The notes: a model not told the origin generated them from the letters alone. DNA of 64,000 nt from an uncultured Sulfitobacter sp. (GCA_937138475.1 CAKZPD010000016.1:62001-126000), one strand, 5' to 3'; positions 51,165 to 59,975 are shown, numbered from the stretch's first letter. Made by a program: numbers and translations.

Positions 51165-52646
51165 ATGACCAGAACGCCTCAGGGAAGCCAGTGGAAAACA
51201 CTGGACAAGGATCTTAACCGGATCTCGCAGATGGAGATGGCGACGGCTTATGTCTCTCGGCCGTTGGTGGCGCCGGGGATTGCGCTGGCGTTTATCGTGA
51301 TCGCTGCCCTGGCCGGCGCCATCATGTTCGGGCATTCTTCGTTCAATCTGGTGATTGTCGCGGCGGCCGCTTTTGGTGCCTATATGGCGATCAACATCGG
51401 CGCCAATGACGTGGCCAACAACATGGGACCGGCCGTGGGCGCCAATGCGCTGACCATGGGCGGGGCGATCATGATTGCCGCCCTATTCGAAAGCGCCGGG
51501 GCGCTTTTGGCCGGCGGCGACGTGGTCTCGACCATATCGAAGGGCATTATTGATCCCGCGGCTGTCAACAGCAGCACCACCTTTATCTGGGCGATGATGG
51601 CGGCGCTGATTTCCTCGGCGCTTTGGGTCAATCTGGCGACCTGGATTGGTGCGCCGGTCTCGACCACCCATTCGGTCGTTGGGGGCGTTATGGGGGCAGG
51701 CATAGCGGCGGCCGGACTGGGGGCCGTCAATTGGGCATCCATGAGCATGATCGCCGCAAGCTGGGTCATTTCCCCGGTGTTGGGCGGAGCGATCGCCGCA
51801 TTCTTTCTGGCGCTGATCAAGGCCAAGATCATCTATCAAGACGACAAGATCGCCGCCGCGCGCCATTGGGTACCAATCCTGATCGGGGTGATGGCCGGGG
51901 TGTTTTCAGCCTATCTGGCGCTTAAGGGTCTTAAGCGGATCATCAAGATCGACATGGGCACCGCCCTGCTGATCGGGGCGGCCTTCGGTGCCTTGGCCTA
52001 TGTGATCACTGCGCCGCTGATCAAGCGCCAGTCCGAAGGCATGGAAAACCGAAACAAATCGGTCAAGGTTCTGTTTGGAATCCCCTTGGTCTTCTCAGCC
52101 GCACTGCTGAGCTTTGCGCATGGGGCCAATGATGTGGCCAATGCCGTCGGTCCGCTGGCCGCCATCGTTCACGCAACCGAATTTGGCGATGTGGCAACAA
52201 AGGTGGCGATCCCGACATGGGTGATGGTCATCGGCGCCTTTGGGATTTCCTTTGGCCTGTTCCTGTTTGGCCCCAAGCTGATCCGCATGGTTGGCAGCCA
52301 AATCACCAAGCTGAACCCGATGCGGGCCTATTGTGTGGCCCTGTCAGCGGCGATCACGGTGATCATTGCCAGCTGGCTGGGCCTTCCCGTCAGTTCGACC
52401 CATATCGCCGTCGGGGCGGTCTTTGGCGTAGGGTTTTACCGCGAATGGCATATGGAGCGGCGGTTGCGGCAACCCAATGCCAAGGTCGGCACCGTCAAGA
52501 AAATCGCCCCGGAAGAGCGCCGCCGCCGCAAATTGGTGCGCCGTTCGCATTTCATGACCATCGCGGCGGCCTGGGTGATCACCGTCCCGGCAGCAGCGGC
52601 GATGTCAGCGGCGATCTTTATGATCCTGAACGCCTTCGTCAGCTGA
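51165..52646 (+). CDS. pit: Inorganic phosphate transporter, PiT family
   Basis: A 493-residue inner-membrane phosphate:H+ or Na+ symporter (PF01384). The two PiT signatures are present: INIGANDVANNMGPAVGANALT (residues about 75-96) and FAHGANDVANAVGPLAAI (about 318-335). The phosphate-site repeats are APVSTTHSVVGGVMGAG and LPVSSTHIAVGAVFG. About ten to eleven hydrophobic segments are present. The 81-nt RNA element begins 3 nt after its stop, followed by a strong bidirectional terminator. No phoU-like gene (DUF47) adjoins it. Confidence 0.92.
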   Translation: MTRTPQGSQWKTLDKDLNRISQMEMATAYVSRPLVAPGIALAFIVIAALAGAIMFGHSSFNLVIVAAAAFGAYMAINIGANDVANNMGPAVGANALTMGGAIMIAALFESAGALLAGGDVVSTISKGIIDPAAVNSSTTFIWAMMAALISSALWVNLATWIGAPVSTTHSVVGGVMGAGIAAAGLGAVNWASMSMIAASWVISPVLGGAIAAFFLALIKAKIIYQDDKIAAARHWVPILIGVMAGVFSAYLALKGLKRIIKIDMGTALLIGAAFGALAYVITAPLIKRQSEGMENRNKSVKVLFGIPLVFSAALLSFAHGANDVANAVGPLAAIVHATEFGDVATKVAIPTWVMVIGAFGISFGLFLFGPKLIRMVGSQITKLNPMRAYCVALSAAITVIIASWLGLPVSSTHIAVGAVFGVGFYREWHMERRLRQPNAKVGTVKKIAPEERRRRKLVRRSHFMTIAAAWVITVPAAAAMSAAIFMILNAFVS

Positions 52647-52649
52647 CCC

Positions 52650-52730
52650 AAAGCATTTCGGTTTTGACTTAAAAGATCACCCATCACCTATCGCAGCTAA
52701 ATCTATGATTTCGGGCCGCGATAGGTGATG
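52650..52730 (+). ncRNA. Conserved 3'-UTR RNA element, copy 2 (after the phosphate transporter gene)
   Basis: Begins 3 nt after the pit stop with AAAGCATTTCGGTTTTGACT. It then has a 49-nt hairpin (52682-52730) whose outer 13-bp stem is CATCACCTATCGC against GCGATAGGTGATG. An inner 5-bp helix AAATC/GATTT closes a TAT loop. Copy 1 at 45494-45574 has the same length, order and folding, also directly after a stop codon and on the sense strand. Differences between copies include a C-G to U-G change in both stems, which keeps pairing. A terminator follows 66 nt later. Confidence 0.65.
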
Positions 52731-52795
52731 GCGGATTTAGGTTGCAAAGATTTCAACGCCGCGCGGGGCCGCCCGGCAGATGCGTAATCCAATTG

Positions 52796-52827
52796 AAAAA
52801 AGGCCGCCCCGGTGGGGCGGCCTTTTT
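52796..52827. terminator. Bidirectional terminator between pit and argF
   Basis: GGCCGCCCC, a 3-nt loop and GGGGCGGCC form a 9-bp GC stem (52802-52822), flanked by six A on the left and five T on the right. It can stop transcription from pit on the plus strand and from argF on the minus strand. Confidence 0.85.
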
Positions 52828-52912
52828 GCGTCATGTTTTGTTGGCGTCGCGCTTGGGGACAGGCAGACGCGCCGGTAATCTGGCGCGCCCCCGACCAAGG
52901 GCCCGCCCGCGA

Positions 52913-53839
52913 TCAGACGCCCAAGCACCAGCGCAGAATGGCCTTTTGCGCATGAAGACGGTTCTCGGCCTCGTCAAAGATCACTGAGTTTGGACCATCC
53001 ATCACCTCGGAAGTGGCCTCATCGTCGCGGTGCGCTGGCAAGCAATGCATAAACAACGCATCGGGTTTGGCATTGCCCATCAACCGCGTATCGACCCGAT
53101 AGGGCCGCAGCTGATTGTGGCGACGTTCCCGTGCCGATTGCGCGTCGTGCATCGACACCCAAGTATCCGTAACAACCAGATCGGCACCTGCGACAGCCTT
53201 CATCGGATCCCGCTCGATCGTGATATTAACCCCTTTCGAGCGCGCCAGATCAACAAATTCCTGCTCTGGGTCCAGCGTGGGCGGGCCGGTAAACGTCAGG
53301 TCAAAGCCAAATTGCCCCGCCGCATGCAGGAAAGAGGCGCAGACATTATTGCCGTCGCCCGACCAGACCACCTTTTTGCCCTTGATCGGGCCTTTGTGTT
53401 CTTCGAACGTCATCACATCGGCCATGATCTGGCAGGGGTGGGTGCGATCTGTCAGCCCGTTGATCACCGGCACAGACGCAAATTCCGCCATCTCTGCCAG
53501 CACCGCTTCGTCGAAGGTGCGGATCATGATCAGATCGACATAGCGGCTGAGCACCCGCGCCGTGTCGGCGATGGTTTCGCCGTGACCCAACTGCATATCC
53601 GTGCCCGACAGCACCATCGTCTGCCCGCCCATCTGGCGCACCCCGACATCAAAAGACACCCGCGTGCGTGTTGAGGGTTTTTCAAAGATCAGCGCGACCA
53701 TCCGATCCTTGAGGGGCAAATCCGCGTCCGGTGCGCCGCGCGGCTGACCTGCCCGGCGGGTCTTCATCTGGATCGCCGAGGAGATCATCCCGCGCAGCGC
53801 CGCCGGATCGGTTTTGTGGATATCAAGAAAGTGGTTCAT
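52913..53839 (-). CDS. argF: Ornithine carbamoyltransferase
   Basis: A 308-residue transcarbamylase making citrulline for arginine synthesis. The carbamoyl-phosphate loop is [16 protein letters not shown] (STRT), followed by [20 protein letters not shown], the HPCQIMADV motif and the ornithine-site MHCLPAHR loop near the end. The ATG at 53839 has AGGAG 7 nt upstream and starts 1 nt after the argD stop (TAAGATG), so argD and argF form a coupled pair. A bidirectional terminator lies 90 bp downstream. Confidence 0.95.
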   Translation of the reverse strand: MNHFLDIHKTDPAALRGMISSAIQMKTRRAGQPRGAPDADLPLKDRMVALIFEKPSTRTRVSFDVGVRQMGGQTMVLSGTDMQLGHGETIADTARVLSRYVDLIMIRTFDEAVLAEMAEFASVPVINGLTDRTHPCQIMADVMTFEEHKGPIKGKKVVWSGDGNNVCASFLHAAGQFGFDLTFTGPPTLDPEQEFVDLARSKGVNITIERDPMKAVAGADLVVTDTWVSMHDAQSARERRHNQLRPYRVDTRLMGNAKPDALFMHCLPAHRDDEATSEVMDGPNSVIFDEAENRLHAQKAILRWCLGV

Positions 53840-53840
53840 C

Positions 53841-55025
53841 TTATTGCTCCTGCTCTTGCCGGGCTTGGACGGCGGCCGCATCAAGGCGGGTTATGGCCTC
53901 GTGAAGGTCTTCATCGGTTATGTTCAGCGGCGGCAGCAAACGAATGACGTTGTCTGCGGCCGGCACAGTCAACAGCCCGGCCTGATAGCCGGCACTGACC
54001 AGCGCCGTGTTGGGCAGCTTGCATTTCAGCCCCAGCATCAAACCGATGCCGCGCACCTCGTCAAAAACATCCGGATGCGCCGCGATCAACCCCTCAAGCT
54101 TTTGCCGCAGCAAGCCGGATTTTCGGCTGACCTCGCCCAGAAAGGCGGGGTCGGACACGATATCCAGAACCGCCGCACCCACAGCGCAACCCAAAGGGTT
54201 GCCGCCATAGGTCGATCCATGGGTGCCAAGGGTCATGCCGCTTGCCGCCTCTTGGGTGGCCAACACCGCCCCCAAAGGAAACCCCCCGCCGATACCTTTG
54301 GCAATCATCATGATATCTGGTGAAACCCCGGCCCATTCATGGGCAAAAAGCCGCCCGGTGCGCGCCACGCCGCATTGCACCTCGTCGAATATCAGCAAAA
54401 GCCCGTGTTCATCACACAGGGCGCGCATCTCTTTCAGGTCGCGGTCCGGGATCGGGCGAATGCCCCCCTCGCCCTGCACAGGCTCAATCAAAATGGCGGC
54501 AGTCTTGTCGGTGATCGCCGCCTTCAGCGCCGCCATGTCGCCCAGCTCAAGATGGACAAAGCCGGGCAGCAACGGGCCAAACCCTTTGGTCATCTTTTCG
54601 CTGCCTGCCGCAGCAATGCCCGCCGAAGACCGGCCATGGAACGACCCGGAAAAGGTTATGATCTCGACCCGGTCGGGCGCCGCCTTATCAAACCAGTATT
54701 TGCGCGCCATTTTTACCGCCAGCTCGCAGCTTTCGGTGCCAGAATTGGTGAAAAACACCGTATCCGCAAATGTCAGATCGACCAAACGATCCGCCAGAGC
54801 CTGTTGCTGCGGAATTCTATAAAGGTTCGAGGTATGCCAAAGCTGGCCGGCCTGATCGGTCAGCGCCTGCACCAAGGCCGGATGCGCATGGCCCAGCGCA
54901 TTCACCGCAATGCCGGCGCCCAAATCAAGAAACCGTCGGCCGTCGGCCTCGGTCAACCAGGCGCCCTCGCCTTTTACAAAGGTCATCGGGGCACGCGCAT
55001 ACGTCGGCAAAAGCGTTGGGATCAT
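53841..55025 (-). CDS. argD: Acetylornithine aminotransferase
   Basis: A 394-residue class III PLP aminotransferase for arginine (and possibly lysine) synthesis. Landmarks are [62 protein letters not shown] and the PLP Lys in [18 protein letters not shown], with [15 protein letters not shown] after it. The ATG at 55025 gives the family start [21 protein letters not shown]. It is first of the argD-argF operon. A nested inverted repeat lies 20-56 bp upstream. Confidence 0.94.
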   Translation of the reverse strand: MIPTLLPTYARAPMTFVKGEGAWLTEADGRRFLDLGAGIAVNALGHAHPALVQALTDQAGQLWHTSNLYRIPQQQALADRLVDLTFADTVFFTNSGTESCELAVKMARKYWFDKAAPDRVEIITFSGSFHGRSSAGIAAAGSEKMTKGFGPLLPGFVHLELGDMAALKAAITDKTAAILIEPVQGEGGIRPIPDRDLKEMRALCDEHGLLLIFDEVQCGVARTGRLFAHEWAGVSPDIMMIAKGIGGGFPLGAVLATQEAASGMTLGTHGSTYGGNPLGCAVGAAVLDIVSDPAFLGEVSRKSGLLRQKLEGLIAAHPDVFDEVRGIGLMLGLKCKLPNTALVSAGYQAGLLTVPAADNVIRLLPPLNITDEDLHEAITRLDAAAVQARQEQEQ

Positions 55026-55044
55026 TCGATTATCCTTAGAAGGG

Positions 55045-55081
55045 CCTGCATAAAGCACGGAACGTGCATGACGGGTGCAGG
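55045..55081. promoter_or_regulatory. Nested inverted repeat upstream of argD
   Basis: GCACG-GAA-CGTGC (55055-55067) lies inside CCTGCA/TGCAGG (55045-55050 and 55076-55081). The structure covers the promoter/leader region of argD, 20 to 56 bp before the start. It could be a regulator site or an mRNA hairpin. No ArgR consensus is evident, so this is tentative. Confidence 0.35.
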
Positions 55082-55423
55082 CAGGTCAACATTTTTTGAG
55101 AGGAAGAGACAAGCGTCAAAAACGCCACAGCATCAGCACGCCTTAGGCGCGGGAAAGCAGACGTCGTCGGACCGGATATGCCATGCGTGTTGTCATGGGG
55201 CGCAATTACCGCATACTTGCCGCAAGGGAAAGCGCTTATTTTTCGCGCTTGCCTTTCCCCGCCTGCCCACCTCACGGGCGATGCTGGCTTTGGGCGCCAT
55301 GAATTTGGCCCTGCGCGCGGTGCATTTGAAACAAAACCTTCCCGAAACGCCGCGAAAGGTCTAAGTTCTGCGCTTGTATCTTGGGCGGCAACGATTAAAA
55401 TGGCTGTCTGACGAAATTGGCAG
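55082..55423. other. Intergenic region upstream of gcrA without recognised genes
   Basis: About 340 bp between argD and gcrA. It holds no frame with family similarity or a convincing ribosome-binding site. A partial palindrome around GGAAAGCGC/GCGCTTGCC is visible near 55218-55250. Promoters for argD and gcrA must lie here. A small RNA ending at the terminator-like hairpin just before gcrA is possible but not shown. Confidence 0.35.
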
Positions 55424-55451
55424 AGCGGTCCTCGTACGTAGGGCCGCTTTT
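55424..55451 (+). terminator. Terminator-like hairpin in front of gcrA
   Basis: AGCGGTCC and GGGCCGCT form an 8-bp stem (one G-T pair) around the loop TCGTACGTA, followed by TTTTG. It ends 18 nt before the gcrA ATG on the same strand. As no gene precedes it on this strand, it may be an attenuator in the gcrA leader or the end of an unannotated small RNA. Confidence 0.5.
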
Positions 55452-55468
55452 GAATTAGGGAATGGCTG

Positions 55469-56062
55469 ATGTCCTGGACTGACGACCGCGTAGAGATGCT
55501 CAAGAAAATGTGGAGCGAGGGCCAATCGGCAAGCCAGATCGCAAAAGAGCTGGGCGGCGTGACCCGCAACGCGGTGATTGGAAAAGTGCATCGTTTGGGC
55601 CTGTCGAACCGCACCGCTGCGGCGCCGACCCCGGCGAAACCGGAACCCAAGCCCAAATCCCCGCCGCCACCCAAGGCCGAGGCCAAACCAAAGCCCGCCC
55701 CCAAACCGGCCGAGCCCGAGGCCAAGCAACCCGAACCGGCGCCAGAGCCGGCCCCGGCACCGCGCCCTGCTTTGCCCGCCCGCAAACAGATCATCCCTGC
55801 CGGTCAGCCGCTGCCTCCACAGCCATCGGCCAACGAAATCAGCCCAGAGGCGCTGGCCAAAGTGTCCGAGGTCGAAAAGAAAGCCAAACGCATTTCTTTG
55901 ATGGAACTGACCGAGCGCACCTGCAAATGGCCTGTTGGTGATCCGGCAACCGAAGATTTCTGGTTCTGTGGGCTGCCGGTGCAACAAGGCAAACCCTATT
56001 GCGAAGCCCATGTCGGGGTGGCGTTTCAACCGATGTCGGCGCGGCGCGACCGCCGCCGGTAA
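55469..56062 (+). CDS. gcrA: Cell cycle transcriptional regulator GcrA
   Basis: A 197-residue GcrA homologue. The N-terminal DNA-binding domain is MSWTDDRVEMLKKMWSEGQSASQIAKELGGVTRNAVIGKVHRLGLSNR (residues 1-48). A long Pro/Lys/Ala-rich linker follows (about 50-115). The sigma-70-interacting C-terminal domain includes LMELTERTCKWPVGDPATEDFWFCGLPVQQGKPYCEAHVGVAFQP. GcrA binds RNA polymerase and activates promoters carrying CcrM-methylated GANTC sites in alphaproteobacteria. Length and motifs are normal. A hairpin lies in its leader. Confidence 0.95.
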   Translation: MSWTDDRVEMLKKMWSEGQSASQIAKELGGVTRNAVIGKVHRLGLSNRTAAAPTPAKPEPKPKSPPPPKAEAKPKPAPKPAEPEAKQPEPAPEPAPAPRPALPARKQIIPAGQPLPPQPSANEISPEALAKVSEVEKKAKRISLMELTERTCKWPVGDPATEDFWFCGLPVQQGKPYCEAHVGVAFQPMSARRDRRR

Positions 56063-56089
56063 CTCCGGATCAGGGCAGGCGCAACGGCG

Positions 56090-56563
56090 TCAACGATCCA
56101 ATGGCAGGCCCCGCGCGATCCAGCCGGGGCCACCGTCGCCGCCAAACATCCCCTCGGATATGTCAAAGACCTGCTTCAGGCCCAGCTCTTGCAGTTGCGC
56201 CGCCAGCCGTCTTGACCGCACACCTGTTGCACAGATCACCGCAATGGGCGTGGTCAGTTGACCGTTCATCGCATCGCTTAGCGCATGCAGAAAATCCGGC
56301 CGCCGCAGATCAAGACGCACCGCGCCCTTTGGCGTGCCGCTTTGCGCCCATTCATCGGGACGGCGAATATCAATAATCGTCAATGATCCCTCGGCCCAGG
56401 CGTTATAAGCGGCGTCGGCCCGGATCACATTTCCAGGCCCGCCCGGTGCCAAAAGCCACCACAGGCTGAACCCGATTGCCAACATCAGCCCCGCCGCCAC
56501 GCGGCGCCGGGAATAATCGACACGATTGCGCATAGTCATCTTCATGGGGGTTTTCCCATTCAT
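56090..56563 (-). CDS. Rhodanese-like domain protein, membrane-anchored
   Basis: A 157-residue protein with one N-terminal hydrophobic segment (VAAGLMLAIGFSLWWLLAPG) and a rhodanese domain (PF00581). The active-site loop is VICATGVRSRRLA with the catalytic Cys, and the CH2A region is IIDIRRPDEWAQSGTPKGAVRLDL. It should act in the periplasm or at the membrane face, handling sulphane sulphur. The start may be ATG at 56563 or 56545, and neither has a strong ribosome-binding site. It converges on gcrA. Confidence 0.8.
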   Translation of the reverse strand: MNGKTPMKMTMRNRVDYSRRRVAAGLMLAIGFSLWWLLAPGGPGNVIRADAAYNAWAEGSLTIIDIRRPDEWAQSGTPKGAVRLDLRRPDFLHALSDAMNGQLTTPIAVICATGVRSRRLAAQLQELGLKQVFDISEGMFGGDGGPGWIARGLPLDR

Positions 56564-56590
56564 GTGTTACAATAGCAAACGGCGCGGCCG

Positions 56591-56863
56591 TTAATGCGGC
56601 GGCCCAAGCACCCTGCGCCCCGCCAGAGACCAATCTGCGCTGCCTTGGATGTTCAACCATTGCTGAGAGCTTTGAAATTTCGCGCCCGGTTTAAAATCTG
56701 CTTGTTGGGCGCTGTTAAAATATTGTTGTTGATAAAAATATAACGCGGCATCTTTGCCAAATGCGACGTATCTTGAGGCATTCATATATCTTGGACCGGT
56801 ATGGGCTTTGGCCGTCCACGAGCGGATCAAGCATGAAATGCGCTTTTTCGCTCCTTTTGTCAT
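56591..56863 (-). CDS. Hypothetical protein, AT-richer orphan candidate
   Basis: A 90-residue basic, Gln- and aromatic-rich protein that I do not recognise (MTKGAKKRISCLIRSWTAKA at the start, then YFYQQQYFNSAQQADF near residues 43-58). It has an excellent ribosome-binding site, AAGGAG 6 nt before the ATG, so it is probably expressed. Base composition is clearly less GC-rich than its neighbours, and no hydrophobic segment is present. It may be a recent acquisition or a lineage-specific gene. It lies 27 bp upstream of the rhodanese gene on the same strand. Confidence 0.5.
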   Translation of the reverse strand: MTKGAKKRISCLIRSWTAKAHTGPRYMNASRYVAFGKDAALYFYQQQYFNSAQQADFKPGAKFQSSQQWLNIQGSADWSLAGRRVLGPPH

Positions 56864-56967
56864 ATAGCACTCCTTGTTACTGGTTACGGGTTCCAGCCTA
56901 GGGGCAAATCAGCAAAAGTCGCAGCCTTTTCCGGCGCTATCGCGCGGTTGTGACAAAGCCGTGAGGG

Positions 56968-57762
56968 TCAGCGCAGGATCGGGGGGCGGGCCGGATCGCT
57001 GCCGGGCGCCGGGCGATCGGGGCTGGCCAGATCTTCGGGTTGGGGCAAATCAAAGCGCAACCCGGCCTTGTCCAAACGGGCGCAAATCGGATCATCCGCT
57101 TTGAAAAATGCTACATCCATGGCGCCGGCCTCGATCCCGGAAAAGGTCAGCGCCTCGGCGGTGGCCTTGGCCAACGCCCCTTCGGCCTGCGGTAACGCGC
57201 CAACAAAGCCAAGCATATGCCCGCGCTGCCCGCCGTCGTATTCGGCCCCCACCAAATAGGCCGCGCGCGCCATGCCCATCGCCGATGCCAATGTCTGGTC
57301 AAGGGCCTCGATCAATGTGTCGGGCAAACCCTTGGGCGGATGCACCGCCACGATCCGGGCCTGGACCTCGCTTGGGGCATTGCCAAGGGTGTCCGACAGC
57401 CAGGCAACCGCCTGAGCAGGAAGCAAAATAGACGATGGTGCCACATCCAGGTTGACCCCCATGCCGATGTCTTGCGCGGCAAGCATACCGGCAATCACCC
57501 GCCCTGACAGCGCTACATAGGGCGCGGTGCCCCCATGAAAATCCGCCAGGCGCTCTTCCTTGTCAAACACCAAGGCAAAGCGCTCGCCCTCCCAGTCGGC
57601 CAGATGCGGGGTGATGTTCCCTGTGGCCTCGTCGGGTTCGGCCTCAAGCAACAAGAACAGCTCGCTTGCGGCAAGGCGTTCATAAAACTTGAGACGCAGC
57701 TGATCGTTTTGGGGGGCGTTTTCCATGGCGGCATGGGCCAGATCAAGCAGCGTCGGGTTCAT
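56968..57762 (-). CDS. SseB-like protein
   Basis: A 264-residue protein whose N-terminal half matches the SseB N-terminal domain (PF07179): LFLLLEAEPDEATGNITPHLADWEGERFALVFDKEERLADFHGGTAPYVALSGRVIAGMLA and GMGVNLDVAPSSILLPAQAVAWLSDTL. The C-terminal half is Ala-rich and less conserved. The role of this domain is not established outside named cases. The start at 57762 overlaps the upstream UDG-like gene by 20 bp, so they form a pair. Confidence 0.82.
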   Translation of the reverse strand: MNPTLLDLAHAAMENAPQNDQLRLKFYERLAASELFLLLEAEPDEATGNITPHLADWEGERFALVFDKEERLADFHGGTAPYVALSGRVIAGMLAAQDIGMGVNLDVAPSSILLPAQAVAWLSDTLGNAPSEVQARIVAVHPPKGLPDTLIEALDQTLASAMGMARAAYLVGAEYDGGQRGHMLGFVGALPQAEGALAKATAEALTFSGIEAGAMDVAFFKADDPICARLDKAGLRFDLPQPEDLASPDRPAPGSDPARPPILR

Positions 57763-58351
57763 TTTCAAGCACCTTTCTGACGCGCTGTCGCAACGGCGGC
57801 AGGACATCGCGTTCAAACCATGGGTTTTTCTTCAGCCAAGCGGTATTGCGCCAACTGGGATGAGGCAAGGCAAAGATGCCCTGGTCCGCGCCAATTTGAT
57901 CCCGCACCGCCTGATACACACCAGATTTCGCCCCCAAATGCGCCCGGATCGCATGAGCGCCCACCACCAGCCGCAGCTGAATGTTGCCAAGCAACGGCAA
58001 CACCCGCCCGTGCCAGGTGCGCGCACAAATCGCCGGCGGTGGCAGGTCTGCGCCCGTCGCTGAATATCCCGGAAAACAAAAGGCCATGGGCACAATCGCA
58101 ATCCGGCTTTGATCATAAAACTGCGCCGGCGACAGATCCAGCCAGGCGCGCAATCGTTGCCCCGAAGGGTCGGTAAACGGTTGCCCGGACTGGTGCACCA
58201 ATCGTCCCGGCGCCTGCCCCGCAATCAGCACCCGCGCGCGCGGATCGAACCACACAACAGGGCGCGGGCGATGCGCCGTCTTGGTCTGCGCAAAGCGATC
58301 GCGGCACAGCTGACAGCGGCGCAATTCATCGCATAGGTCATTAAACGGCAA
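57743..58351 (-). CDS. Uracil-DNA glycosylase family protein
   Basis: A 202-residue UDG-superfamily protein (PF03167). Motifs are VLIAGQAPGRLVHQSGQPFTDPSGQRLRAWL and LPHPSWRN. A CxxC near the N-terminus (RRCQLCRDR) might bind metal. The family includes many proteins without proven glycosylase activity. The start is TTG at 58351 with AAGGGGGG about 4 nt upstream, chosen because no in-frame ATG precedes the conserved CDELRRCQLC region. It overlaps the SseB-like gene by 20 bp. Confidence 0.8.
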   Translation of the reverse strand: MPFNDLCDELRRCQLCRDRFAQTKTAHRPRPVVWFDPRARVLIAGQAPGRLVHQSGQPFTDPSGQRLRAWLDLSPAQFYDQSRIAIVPMAFCFPGYSATGADLPPPAICARTWHGRVLPLLGNIQLRLVVGAHAIRAHLGAKSGVYQAVRDQIGADQGIFALPHPSWRNTAWLKKNPWFERDVLPPLRQRVRKVLENEPDAA

Positions 58352-58498
58352 TGTCCCCCCTTAATCCATGTGATCCACGGCGCAAATTCACCTGCAAATT
58401 TTACTTGTAAGTCCGACAAACGACAGCACAAAGCAGACCCGTTGAAACCCGGTGCCGCTTGGCGTAGCTAAGACCGAAATAACAACGGGGACCCGAGA

Positions 58499-59746
58499 AT
58501 GTATCGCGTATGGAATTTTCTGACCAATTATTCATTGCTTTTGATCCTTGGCGCTTTGATCGCGCTGGTCTGGGCGAATATTGATTACCACAGCTATCAT
58601 GATTTTGTCGAATTCGTGATATGGGATCATGCGCCGATTGGGCATCTTCATGACGGGCACCGGACCTTGACGCTGCATTATTTGGTCAATGACCTGCTGA
58701 TGGCGCTGTTTTTTGCCATCGCCGCAAAAGAGGTCTGGGAAGCGGTGATCCTGAAAAACGGGTCGCTGCGCGGGAAAAAGGCCGCAACCCCCTTGGTTGC
58801 AACGCTGGGCGGTATGGTCGGACCGATCAGCGTCTATCTGGGGCTGGCGCTGTTCTTGGGATCCGAAACCTACAGCGCGGTCGCCAATGGCTGGGCCATT
58901 CCAACCGCCACCGATATTGCCTTTTCCTATCTGGTTGGCCGAATCGTCTTTGGCGCGGGGCACCCTGCGGTGCGGTTCCTGCTGCTTTTGGCAATTGCCG
59001 ACGATGCAGCGGGATTGATCATTCTGGCGATTTTTTATCCGTCGGGTGACTTGGCGCCGGTGTGGCTGCTGTTGTCGCTGGGCGCGGCGGTTGGGGTCTT
59101 TGTTCTGGCCAATTGGCTGCCGCGGGTGTTGGATCGCGGCAATCAGGCCCGTCCGGTGTCGACCTTTGTTCGCAGCAAACTGCATTTTTTCCCTTATTTC
59201 ATCGCGGCCTGCATCAGCTGGTATGCCTTTATGCGTTCGGGCCTGCACCCTGCATTGGGCCTTTTGCCGATTGTGCCGACAATTCCCCATGCAGACCGCG
59301 CCTTTGGTATCTTTTCGGCGGCTGAACAGCACCTGACCGACCTGCTGAACCAGATCGAGCACGCGCTGAAACATCCCGTAGAGATCGTGCTGTTCTTTTT
59401 TGGCCTGCTCAATGCTGGGGTGCAGTTTTCGTCGATCGGGCCGGCAACATGGCTGGTCTTGGCCGGGCTGTTGATCGGCAAGCCGGTCGGGATTTTCCTT
59501 TTTGGCTGGTTTGCGGCGCGCCCCTTGGGGCTTGGGCTGCCGTCAGGTATGCGGCCCATCGACCTTGTGGTTATCGGCTTTGTCGCGGCCATTGGCTTTA
59601 CCGTGTCGCTGTTCGTGGCGTCGGTCGCCTTTCCCGGTGGCCCGGTCCAGGATGCCGCGAAAATGGGCGCTCTGTTCAGCTTTGGCGCCGCCGCGGTCAG
59701 CATTATCGCCGGCAAGTTGCTGCGGGTTGAGAAACAAACGGGCTAG
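58499..59746 (+). CDS. nhaA: Na+/H+ antiporter NhaA
   Basis: A 415-residue inner-membrane antiporter exporting Na+ in exchange for protons. The paired aspartates of the ion site are in LLLLAIADDAAGLIILAIFY (about residues 160-180). WAIPTATDIAFSYLVGRIVFG is the typical TM4 region. A longer extramembrane segment follows near residues 260-290 (PHADRAFGIFSAAEQHLTDLLNQIEHALKHPVEIVLFFFGLLNAGV). About 11-12 hydrophobic segments are present. A strong terminator follows. Confidence 0.94.
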   Translation: MYRVWNFLTNYSLLLILGALIALVWANIDYHSYHDFVEFVIWDHAPIGHLHDGHRTLTLHYLVNDLLMALFFAIAAKEVWEAVILKNGSLRGKKAATPLVATLGGMVGPISVYLGLALFLGSETYSAVANGWAIPTATDIAFSYLVGRIVFGAGHPAVRFLLLLAIADDAAGLIILAIFYPSGDLAPVWLLLSLGAAVGVFVLANWLPRVLDRGNQARPVSTFVRSKLHFFPYFIAACISWYAFMRSGLHPALGLLPIVPTIPHADRAFGIFSAAEQHLTDLLNQIEHALKHPVEIVLFFFGLLNAGVQFSSIGPATWLVLAGLLIGKPVGIFLFGWFAARPLGLGLPSGMRPIDLVVIGFVAAIGFTVSLFVASVAFPGGPVQDAAKMGALFSFGAAAVSIIAGKLLRVEKQTG

Positions 59747-59775
59747 GCATTTTGACCCGGCCTACCAGAAACCCC

Positions 59776-59806
59776 AAAAGACCGGCACAAGACGGCCGGT
59801 CTTTTT
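59776..59806 (+). terminator. Terminator of nhaA
   Basis: AAAAGACCGGC and GCCGGTCTTTTT pair as a 7-bp GC stem extended by A-T pairs around an 8-nt loop, with a run of five T. It lies 30 bp after the nhaA stop. Confidence 0.85.
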
Positions 59807-59975
59807 CGATCCCGCGCTGGGGTTTCATACCGCCCGGCGCCTGCCCCAGATTTCCCGATCCCTGCCCCCAGAATGGTTTGGAAATACGCCGTTGGCTTTT
59901 CTGGTATTCGCGGGGATTTTCCTTATGATCCGGGGGCGACCTCTCTTATATCTTGTGAACAGGTAACTTCTTGAT
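59807..59975. other. Intergenic region between nhaA and kdsA
   Basis: About 170 bp that should contain the kdsA promoter. I see no convincing boxes, RNA structure or small gene. Confidence 0.35.

Noticed and set aside
52742-52987. Small plus-strand frame across the pit/argF terminator
   Set aside because: It spans a strong terminator and the 3' end of argF, and has no ribosome-binding site or similarity.
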